Source: Petrolisthes cinctipes
Lineage: Eukaryota > Arthropoda > Malacostraca > Decapoda > Porcellanidae
Length of the DNA: 64,000 bases
Assembly (NCBI GenBank): GCA_033782935.1
Contig: JAWQEG010000629.1
Span: 1 to 64,000 of the forward strand
Direction: 5' to 3'
Below the pieces are notes generated by a model that saw only the letters and a list, made by a program, of their open reading frames with translations, did no database searches and was not told the DNA's origin. The translations under genes were made by a program, and so were the position numbers. This document shows positions 51,101-63,100 of the stretch, piece by piece. The number at the start of each line of letters is the position of its first letter. The stretch's first letter is position 1.

Positions 51101-54100
51101 TTGAGCCTTACTTCCTCCACTCTTGTATGTAATGTAGTGCTCCTCTCTCTTGCAGAAGAAAGTGTTTGCAATTGCTAGATCAAATGACACCGCCAAGTCC
51201 AGCACCCTTCCCCCTTCTGCATTTGCCTGTCCGAATCCAAAACCTCCATGTATCCTCTCCACCCCCTCATTTGATGTTCCTATGTGTCCATTTAGATCTG
51301 CTCCCACTATAACTCTCTCTTCTATGGCCAATCCCTCCGAAACTCTCTCCACCTCCATCCAGAACTCCTCCTTCACTTCATCCGGTAATCCTGCCTGTGG
51401 TGCATACGCACTCACAACATTAATGGGACAGTCCCCATATGTAAGTCTTAAAACCATCAGCCGATCTCCCTCTCTTTTTACTTCTGTCACATATTGCTTC
51501 GTTTTTTCAGACACTATGATCCCCACACCATTCCTTCCATCTGCTGTAGCTCCACTATAGTATAACTTGTATCCCTCACCCAATTCCTTCGCTTTGTTCC
51601 CTTTCCATCTTGTCTCCTGGACACAAAGAATATTGACTCTCCTCACCTTCATCAGTTCCACCACTTCTCTTCCTCTCCCTGTCATTGTGCCCACGTTCAT
51701 CGTGGCCACCCTCAGTCCTTCTGAAGCTCGCTTCTTTGGCCGCGTTCGCTCACAACGCGGTAGCCCTTGTACTGTCGCAGAGGTCAGGCGAGGCCTCTGT
51801 GCGTCGCATTCGGGGTACGCCCTGGCATGTATCGGTATTCTCTGGCTTGTACTCATCATGGTTTTAGCAGTTGTTTTTATAGCCGGATGCCCTTCCTGAC
51901 GCCAACCCTCCCTATTTATCCGGGCTTGGGACCGGCACTGAGTTGGGCTGGCTTGCCCCCCCAGAGGCTATCACAAATACTATCATCTCTTATACCCTGC
52001 CCACCCCAAACCAATCTCCAGAAAAACATCCATACTCAAATCACTCATCAGTCCATCCAAACACTCAAAAACAACATTCAGCTGCATGCACGACCTCCTG
52101 ACATCCACCCATCTGAATCCTCCGTTCCCCGTGAGGACAGAGTCCACCTGGCCAGGCTGCGGTGTGGCCACCACCTGGCCCTTCTGACATATCAGAAGAG
52201 GCTGGATGGAGTCATTGTAGATGCCTGTCCGGGATGCAACACAGCACCCCATTCTATTAAACACATTATTGAAGACTGCAACGCACACAACCACACTCGC
52301 CAACAACACAACATACACTCTCTGAGGGCATTGTGGGAAAGCCCGGTTCAGGCAATGGCCTTCCTCAGGAGCTCGGGGCTGCTCAGCCAGACAGCTTAAG
52401 GAACTTCAACAACAACAACAAGACAAGTCACTGGTGGTACTGTAAAACACTTACCGAGCCATAGCCATGCACTGCCTTAAAATGAAGAGTGAACTCTCTC
52501 TTGCCTCCAACCATGATAACCTCTCTGTTCCATTCTGATGGTGCATCTAAACTACTGACAGTATACAGCTGCTCTGCTGGCTGACCATTACCCTGTGGGG
52601 ATAGATATTAGTAATGTAATATCTCTCTCTATTTCCAGTGTAAAGTACAGCATAACTACAATATGTGTTTGGGCATCTCATACAAATTTGGACATGATTT
52701 GGAACCTCTCTCATTCCTGTTATTTCACAGGTGGGGATATTAAGTAAGCATTTTTTAAGTCTTAACCTCTCCCAATACAGTATAGGGAAAAAAAAAATCC
52801 CCATCACCCAGTCACATAAATGAGACAGATACACTGTTACTCGTCAGTCACGTATTTCTTAACAAGGTTCCTGAGAAACTCACAGCATCTTCTTCTGTTT
52901 TCCTAATTAACGTCAGTGTGGAAGGTTCCCCATTGTTGTCGATGGCAGCTACATAATGCCAGAAGGTGAAGGTACAGCTCCGACCCACAGTAGTAAAGGT
53001 GTGACTCTCCAAGAAGGCAACCTGGCCCCCATTACCCTATGGACAAATTTACCATTAGATTTTGTATTTAAAGAGCATTTCTCTAACCAATATATACCAC
53101 AAAATGGTTTGTTACCCTACAGGCATATTAACAATTATATTTTGTATTTAAAGGGCCATCCTGTAAACTATACCACAGAGCAGTACACATGCCCTAAAAC
53201 ATTATTGTTACACCTTGTCTGTGATACAAAATGACACACTTCTGGTACAATAAACTGCCTTGATTACTCCAAAATATGACAGGAAACAGGACCAGATTCC
53301 CTATAAGGGAAGTATTGCGTGAGGAGAAGTGGGCAGTATTTAAGGGTTTTGGTGCCCCTTTGGCCCCAACCAATCCTTTTCAGTTCTTCAATTATCTCTC
53401 CGTTCCTTCTATTTCCTTGGTGCTTGCTGTCCCACCTCTCTATCACCTTTTCCCACTGGTGAGGGCTGTTTCTATCCAGAAATGAGGAGTGGGTGGCACA
53501 ACAGGGGAGGCACCTGTTGATGGGTTCATTGGCTTGGGGGTATCATTGAGTGGCACAACAAGGGAGGTTATGGGTTTGTTGGCTCGGGGGTATATGACAG
53601 TGAGCCAGTTGTCCCCTCTTCTGTTGCCCTTGATGAAACAGATTTCACTCTCTCCCTGGCTCCCTTTTGGGGGTCCGAGCATCTGCGCAGCTTCAGTCAA
53701 CCAGACTCAGGACTGCTCGGCCAGACAGTCTGGGAAACTACAACAACAACAACAACAACAACAACAACAGGACCAGATTAACAAAAATAATGATGGTCTG
53801 TTGCTTGGAAGACTCTGTAGGAACCAGTTGCTCCAGATTTACCATCTTAAGAACTGGAGGGATAAATAGTCTACAAGTTACTGATATAATGTTAGTCCCC
53901 TTGGGTAAATTCATACTAACACTTGACTTTGAAGTGGAGAGGACATGAGTGTTGTTCTTGTGCTTGTGGTCAGAGTCTGGGCCGGGGGCTGGGGCTGGGA
54001 AACCTGTTATTAACCAATGGATGGAGTTGCCAACGCCCTCGTACCAACCACACCAGTTGTCTTCTTCAAATGTGCAGCTGGTACCTGATTAATTCAAAAT

Positions 54101-57100
54101 ATGAATTGAAAAGTTGTTGTACAAACTTGGTGAAATTTTGATCTATTCTATCTTAAATAATGATGGTATATGTACATTCTACAGTATTATGTTTATATCT
54201 CTGATGCCTCATTCTCACTAGAACCTTCCCCAAAAGGAGTAGCCAACGAAGAGTATCAAGTTTTTCCTTTTCCAATTCCCTTCTTGCACAATTCAGCCCT
54301 CCCTTTCCTTTCACAATTCTCTCCTGTATGTACTCTTCCATACTGTTCATCCACCTGACTTCTCTTCAGTTATTTAACTCATAACTTACTGCACTCAAGT
54401 TCATCAGTGCCGTCATCACAGTCTTGTATAAAGTTACAGGCTTCCTCTGGGTCATAGCATTGAAATCCAGAGTGACAAGGCAGCTGTCCAGGGAGACAAG
54501 AGGGTGAGGGAGTGGTGATCTCTCCTTCCCCAGGCAGGTGTTGGTTTGGAGACAGTTCACACTCTGGCGTCATGGAGAAGTCATCCAGGACAAGATTACC
54601 ATCTGTGTTGTTGTCCATACTCCCCTCTATCACGAGCTGTCAGTGAATGGACAAAACAAATGTCTATACTGTATTGTACTGTACTTCCTTCTATCACAAA
54701 CTGTTAGTGAAAGGAGAAAACAAATGTCTATACTGTACTGTATTTCCTTCTATAACAAACTATCAAACAAAAAGAAGACAAGCATCTACAGTTACTCCTT
54801 TCCACAACAGACTGTCTATGAAAGTATAAAAAAACACTACATTTCCTTTTTTGACAGACTAAGAACAGAATTACAAATCAAATTCTTTAATGCAACCCAC
54901 ACAAACTTTGACTCCACAAAGAAGAGGGAAAAGATGCACAGAGAAATAGAGAGAATAAAATTCTAAGCTCTCACCTGGAAGTCTTGGGTTCCCTCAGAGT
55001 TGTGAACAACCACATTAAACCGAAGCCAAACATTAGTGACTGTCGTGTCCACCAGAGTAATCCTCTGCATGGCATTTTCACTGTCATAGTAGGAATATCG
55101 CCTAAAAAAAAAAATAAAAAAAATAAAATAAAAAAACTTCTCAGTTGATGTATCCAGTACAGTACAGAGTGAGACAATGTTGTGTCCAGAATAACTGGTG
55201 AATTCATCTGATAACCAATGAATCATTCAACCTCAGTTTGTAGTTGTAGCCTGAGTTTCAGTGTTGTTCACAATGTGTATGTAAATTATAGGAAAATGAC
55301 AACATGGCTTCTGTCTTTCACTGTACAGTACATATTTTATCCAGTATATTAGTCAAATAAGCAACAAATGGTTGCAAAAACCAATTTATCATCTGCTTTT
55401 CTAAATCTCTATTAAAGAGACCACTAACCTGTACAAAGCAATGCTGCCTGGATGAGACCCAAAGACCTGGTACCACATTCTAAAGTTGCAATTTCTAGCA
55501 CTCCCTCGTAGAACAGGGGAATGGATTCGCCCATATGTTGATTTGCGGACAAGGTTATTGTTATCGAGCTTGAGGAAGTGGCCTGGAATAGATATATCAG
55601 CATTTTTATATGTCCTTTTACTTGTCATGTCATAGTGCCAAATATGTACCCAAAATAGCCTGGTACTTTTATATTGTATTGCCAGATACCTTAAGGGTGT
55701 TGTACAGTGTTGGTAAATCTGGAGCAATTGATTCCTCCAAACTATTCCAAGCAACAGGTCACTATTATTTTTGTTAACCTAGTCCTGTTTAAGTTATAAA
55801 GAGATATATTACCCTCAGTAGTCATGGTGGTGTGGTCATATTCTGGCAGTGATCCAATGGCAGCAGAGGAAGCCTTCATCAAGAGCCAGTCAGCCGTGTC
55901 AGCCGTCTCCTGCGTCCAGTCTACACAAAATCCATCTTCAAAGGTGCACCGGAATTTGTAAGTTGAGCAGAGCGAAGACCCTTCATCGGATGACGAGTCA
56001 AAGCAATCGTTAGAGAAGTCACACAGGAGGGTTTTCTCGAGGCAAGCACCCGACAAGCACTCGGCCAAATGGAGGTCAGAACACGTCGTACCTGAAAAGT
56101 TGGAAAGTAATATGACCTTAGATCCAGGTTTTGTGCACACTACAATGTTTACAAGGTGCAGAGAAGTAACTAGTTGTGTATATTTCGGATGTAATTTGTC
56201 TCGAGTTGTACTACATTTACGGAAAAAGACAAACAATTAAATGAAGATGCCAGTACATTTTCACTAGGCAAAGAAAAATGGAGCATCTGAGACATCAGAG
56301 TTTGTGTGTAATTGTACAGTACTTACCTTGTGGTGGTAAAATAGGCGGGAGACATTCTATAAACTCCACATCATCAACTGAAGTGGCTCCAAGGTACTGA
56401 AGGCCTCGCTCGGCGTGTATCATCACTCGTTGATCGCGTATGTGCCGTAACGGAACTTCAACCTGTACATGATAAAATAATACATGTGTTGATGGGAAAT
56501 GGCATACAGTAACTGGTTTTTATTCTCTAGGACAATGAACTTTTTTCATGTGACATAAACAGTACAATAATTGAGCAATTGTCATGCATATTACATTGGA
56601 CATAAGCCACTGTCTACAGGTTAAGTAAATACTGTTTTGTAAAAACCAAATATACACTGTACCATATGCCACTCATTTCCATGATTGCCATCCGTCATCC
56701 AGATTTCGGTAACTTCATCCGAACCAGACATGAGTTGGATGTGGAGTGAGCCAGCCTCGGCCCCTGCCATCCAGTACCACATTCTCAGGTGACAAGTTGT
56801 GCTCGACTCACCTGCAAAGATATCACTGTACAATCTGATACAACTAAAGTACATTCACAATACAAATGTAGACCCTCAATATACAATGAATTAATACTTG
56901 TATCCACCACTTCATTTTACACTCAGTTTCTGGTCCTGGAGTGGTGGTGTCTACATTGTGGGACCACCCCCCAGGGCTACCAAGAGAAGGAAGCCATGGG
57001 ACCAAACTGCCACAAAATCTCCCTGCACCCACCAAGGGGGTGTGAGTCCCTGGTCAGGCCATGACTTTCCTCAGGGGCTCGGGGCTGCTAAACCAGACAG

Positions 57101-60100
57101 CTTGAGGAACTTCAACAACAACCACAACAACACTCTTTAAACACCACCAAATGTTTTCCCAGGCTTACTCACCCACAGGCAGTATAGTAATGATGTCTGT
57201 GCTGTCATCATATTCCCCTTCAGTGGCAGAGGTAAATGCAAAGTAGCCAGTGGAGCTGTCGGAAGTGTGGTCAGCAGTGGGTTTGTAGGGCAGCTGTTCA
57301 TCGTTGTCAAGTGGATCGTTAGCAGTGATGACTTTCCACCTGTTAAAAGAAATATTTACACATACTTTTGGTACATCGGAGTACTGTACCTTGATTCCTC
57401 CAAAGTAGGACAAGAAACAGGACAGATTGCAAAGGTATTCTGTTGCTTGGAATAGTTTGGAGGAATAAGTTGCTCCAGATTTGTCAAAACTGTACTTCCC
57501 TCTAAACATTCTTTCATCATTAGCAAATGTATTAGACAACTTTACATTCAGTATGAAGGCAATTACATCAAAATCATAATGCTTGAAGATAAGATAGGAC
57601 AATACTGTACATACCATCTATACTATAAATGGCAAACCGTCTCTGTTTGTCCGCTTATAACTCAAAAGCGGTTACACCTACATCCAAAACCCATACATAT
57701 TCTGAATCACCATCACCAGGCATGACGTAACATTACGTAACTCAACGTAAAAATTACGTCATCTACTATAAATCCGCTAAAAAAACCAGTTACACTCCCA
57801 AAACTATATATTCTGAATCAGCACCACCGGCAAAGGTTTTTATGACGTAACATTACGTAACTTGACGTAAAAATTACATTAAAATGTCAAATATTCTATT
57901 TATCGGTTAAAACCATAAAGATCTCGAACGGAAATTTTCCATTCGAGCTGCTAAAATATTGCGCCAAATGTACCAATCGAACAGAAGCAAAAAGGCTAAT
58001 TGAGAATTCAGTCAGTCTCGGACCTCCAAGCTGAAAAGATCGTCTTTATGTACGTATGGCAACTGGCAAGCGGCTTGAGATCGCGGAATAATTTTAACTA
58101 CCGCAACAAGACTGAAATGCTTTCACATATTATAAAGTTAATATTGACTATTTCTAAACTCCAGAGTGCACCTTTCCCGGGCAACGTCGGGTACCTCCGC
58201 TAGTATAGCTATAAACATTAGATTCTCTGACTTTCTAAAAGGGGAAGTAAGAAGTCTATACTAGACCTGAAAAACCTTAAATACCTAAAAAGAAATAGAC
58301 AGAGAAGAGGGATGGCAAGCAAGGAAAAAGAAGGAATGGAAAGACAGAGAAGAAAGAGATAAGCCAGGGTTCAAAGAGACTCAAAAAATTTTAAAACTGT
58401 ATATAAACACTTAGAGATCTTGTAAAAGTACATACATAAACATTGCAGCTTCCTTGTTGTGTGTCAGTTTATGTTGGTTGGATTTGATCTCCCAATTACA
58501 CAGATCCTGACCCTCAAATGTACACTTTGTTGAAACTGTCAATACAAGAGAATAATTATAATGTATCATTATGTATGAGAAACAAGGTTGTACAGAATTA
58601 TCGTTCTATATTTTTTTATTATTATTAGGTGAATGATGGCAGTTTTGCCCACCAGCCAGGGTTGTCATATGATTTATGGCTCAATATTAACTTTGAAGCA
58701 TATTCAAAAGATTCTTATTTATTCAAAGGTAATGGCTAATGGACATTTAAGCAGGCTGCAGACTCCTTGCCTTTAGTCCACACTTTCTTCAGTATAAAAG
58801 AAGGCATTGCCAAGGTTCTGAAGCCACCAAAAAGCATTCACCTTACAGTATCCCTAAACAAACACTTACCACATCCTTCTTCATCAGACTTGTCTCCATT
58901 TGGACACTCAGCCGCAAAGTTACAACGACTCCGTAATGGCAGACAACTTCCATCTTGACAAGTAAACTCATAGGTGGTGCAGTTGTCTGGTGGCTGACTG
59001 GCCAGCCTGTATATAAGAAAAATTGATTGAAATAAACAGTAGCTAGTAAATATACTGTACAGCATAGTAATACAATACTGTAATAATAATAATAATTATA
59101 TTAATAATACTGTAATAATAAAAATAATAATAATATAATAAAGATAAAGAATAATACTAATACTAATGTATTACCAATCATAAAAATAACAACAATTATA
59201 CGTCTGACAAACCTGCAGTCTGAACTCAAGACAATGTCATCAATAGCAATGTCTCCCAACTCATCCTGGTACACTCGGCCCTCAATGATCAGCTGGAAGG
59301 GTTGTTCTTGAGGCAACACATCCGGTGAGATGGATTGCTTGAGCCAGAAGTTGCCCGAGTCTCCACGCACCAGCCACACCTCAGTCGTATTCGCCTCAGA
59401 CACGTTTCTAGTTATGGTACGCTTGGTTACTTTATGGTGTTTTGAATATTTTTATCCCGGTGAAAATGCATCAATACCCTTCTGAATAATATGGTCTTTG
59501 AAAAAATTTTCACATTATTTCCAGTGTTTATAATTTGCTGAGAAGTACATATCTAATTATGTTAATTTGTAGTGTAATATGGAAGCAAAGACATTTACTT
59601 CAACTCACCGAACCAGGACAGCAAGCGAGCCAATGTCACGGCCAAACATGTGTGAGTAAAAGATAATAGAGCACTCTGGACCAGCTATCAGAGGTTGGCT
59701 GACTAACCAAGTGTACTCATTCTGGCGGTGGGGATTGGAGGCTTCCATGTACAGATAGTGACCAGAGTGACTCGAAGTTGTGTGGTCAAAGTTGGGACCT
59801 GTGTCTGTTGATAAATGTGAAAAGTATGCATTCGTGAATCCACCTGAGGACCAGGAGCTCATCACAGATACATCATCAGAATGTGAATATTTTTTGTAAT
59901 TGTTGGTCACAGATTTATTTTTTCCCAAAGGTGTGCCTCATGACAGGCAACAAGGGATTAGGTTTTAGAAGAGATCCAAATTTGTATCTAGATCCAGGTA
60001 CAATGCACTCAAATAATTATCACTGAACTTCAGCAGCAAATTAACCAGTTTACACATACTAAGGCTTTCCGTTGAGCCACTCCACAAGGTCCAATCAAAG

Positions 60101-63100
60101 TCATCCTCTTCCCCGTCTACACCCTGAGAGAACCATTGCTGCCATGTGTCATCCTCAAAGGTTAGTTTCTTGTACCCGATACACACCTCCTCATCCTCGT
60201 CTTCCCACTGTCCACAGTCGTTACTCAGGTCACATACATACTCACTCAGGATACACACCTGTGAGGAGAGTCAGGCCACAACTGGAGTCAATCAGGTACA
60301 GTACATATCGTTATAATATAATCAGTGATATAACAGCACCATAAAAATCTAGAGGCCATTATTCTGTACTGCCACTAAATATTATAAAATGGGTATTTGT
60401 AAATAAATGAACATGTACTGAACAATACAAGTATATAATGCAAAAACAACTGTAGTAAAATCCATATAGGACATTTGGTACTAAGGTGCTACAAGAATCT
60501 GCACAGCATTTACTGTATCAATTGTTGCAATCTACAGCATACATATATAACAGTACATTACAATACTGTACAGTACCAAACTTTTTGAAGCAAAATTATG
60601 AGCTAAATATTTGCTACTGATATGCTTTACAATAATTTTGTGACACTGTCCAGTACTTACACGTGTATTAGTGCAATGAAATTCATTTATCATGCAGTCA
60701 TCTGGTGTTGGGTCAGGGTAGTGGCAGTTATTATCATATGAGGTCTCATCAAATGCAAACTTTCCTGCATAATCATAGAAAGGTTCCTTATAGAGAGATA
60801 ACTGGAAGGGTGCTCCCTGGTGACCAATCCCCACCTCTCCTTTGTGCCACTTGCCCTCCTCCACATCCATGTCACCAGTAAAGAATGTCAAGTTTGTGAA
60901 ATCAGATGGTGTGGTATTGAGCCTCAGTACAATATTTGACCATAAGACACCACTCATGTAGTAATAGTAGGAGTACTTGCAATATGGTGCAGTGTTTTGA
61001 TGCCAGTGAGAGAGAGCAAAACCTTCTTCATCTGATAGATCAACTTTTGTTTTGTGGAGGAGTAGGAAGTGTCCTGCATCTAACCCTTCTGCATCTATGA
61101 ATGGGCCTCCCTGATCTGTTCCATATGTACTGTCATTAGCTTTTGCCCATACCCAGTCCAGACCATCCTCAACTACCTCATGCCAATCACACATGTCCAC
61201 TTCAAAGTTGCAGAATGGATAGCAGGAATATTCATCACTGCTATCAGGACAATCATACCTGAAGTCACACACACTCTGACTTGGTATACAGTCACCAGTC
61301 TGACACTGAAACTGGTCATCTGAACACTGATTTGGAGGAGGTGAGGTTGTTGTTATAGTTACAAGAGGTTTGCAGTCACTGGTGAAGGATACATCATCTA
61401 TAGCAATGTCTCCTGTATATTCATCACCAACCTTTCCTTCAAGTAAGATTCTGAACACTCTGGAGAACCTCACATGCACTTGTACTCTAACCCACATGTA
61501 ATCTTCAGAGCCACTTGTCTGGTACAAATTCCTTGGTGGTATCTTGGCTGAATTGCTCATCTCGACGGCATAAACAGTCAATGTTGCGTTGTGATGTGCT
61601 CTCATCATGTACCAAAATCTGAAGTGACACTGCTCCAATGTATGTGCAGGATGAAATCCAGCACTGTAGATTTTTCCAACCTTTCCTCCATCTCCATGTC
61701 CACTCATCAGATACATATAATACCCAGTTTCATTACCGTACGTGTGATCGTAATCCGGGCCAACATCTTCCGCTAACATTTCTCCAGTTTTTCGCATCCA
61801 CCCAAAGGTATTGTTGTCAGGAGTCCAGTTACAGGAACTGTCCTCAAAGTTACACATCTCAGGATACGAACTGCACAAGGTAGGTAATTCATCGGTATGA
61901 TCTCCACAGTCATCATTAAAGTCACACACCAGATTATTCTCAATGCAAACTTTATTGAGGCAGTGATATTGACCTGGCTTGCAGAGTGTTGAATTAGGAT
62001 GGGAGCAATTGTAAAAGTGAATGTCATCAATCATTATGTCTCCTTCATTATCATAGTGACCAGCTTCTATGATCATTTTCCATCCATTCTTACGTTCTCC
62101 AACACCTATGGTTTCATTGTGCCACATATCACCCATGTCATCCAGTACATACCATAAGGATATTTCACTTCCACTGTTGGACCTGAGGGTAATCTCAAGG
62201 CTTGTTGTTCCAAATGAACCTTTATGTTTGTAGTAGGAAAAACTCATGACACAAGTAGAAGCTGTACTGCCAAGCTCAACACTAATCATTCTTGCGGTAT
62301 TAGAAGTTCCGCCAAATTTATCTTGAACTTTCATAACCTGTCCACCTCTCCCTGGTGGGCTGGGTTCCACACGCAACCAAAAGTATTTACCAGAACTTAC
62401 ATCCAGCCAGCCACACATGTCATCTTCAAAGGTACAGTCTGCACACATTTCTTCATCTCCTCCACTTATACAGTTGTCCTCAAAATTACAAACATAATCC
62501 ATGGGGATACACTCACCATTGCTACACTGGAACATATTTTGACAAGGATATGTTGTTGTTGTTGTCGTTGTGGATGCATATGTTGGCAGTGAACCATCAT
62601 ACAACATACAACCTTCAGTTAATGAGAAATCATCAACTGCAATCACTGATCTTCCCATTCCTGTATAATTAAGTGTTTTTCCGGTAACTACAAACTGGAC
62701 TGGTTTGTTTTGCATGATATGTGGTGGAATATAGACTTCCAGATGCTCCCAGAATGGTCCAACATTCTCAAATTCACTATTCCAGTAGTCAGTCAAAGGT
62801 CCATCTGATGTGTCTCTTAGGGAAACAACCAATTTGTCCACTGCCATTCCATCAATATAATAAAAGAGACGCAGATTACAAGGAATTACTAACTTGTCAT
62901 TAAATGTTATTATGGGACTAGACAGTTCAGCAACAGCGGCATTTTGGTTTGTTTCCGAGTTATCAATGTAGATGAAGGAACCACTGGGTGAGTTGACAGT
63001 ATGGTCACGGTTTGGAATGATATTTTCTGAAGCTGGTGATCCTAGATGCCATTCATCCAGCCCCTCCTGTGTCCAGTCACAGATGGTGGAATCTTCAAAT

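Larger units (their letters stand above)
46491..52416 (+). mobile_element. LINE-C: Jockey-like non-LTR retrotransposon, 5' truncated, with two passengers
   Basis: Flanked by AACAAGACAAGTC at 46478-46490 and 52417-52429, although part of the right copy overlaps the AAC tail. Native segments are 46491-47396, 48160-48860 and about 51968-52416. [22 protein letters not shown] (block A), [20 protein letters not shown] (block B) and, after the Tigger-like insert, [12 protein letters not shown] (catalytic YADD). The C-terminus has the [18 protein letters not shown] zinc-like block. The endonuclease is missing. Lies antisense to the host gene. Confidence 0.88.

Noticed and set aside
60532..60660. Extension of the giant exon past 60661
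   Set aside because: The frame stays open past the donor ACACGT|GTAAGT, but the residues there lose LDLa character, and splicing to 60258 completes the LDLa module.
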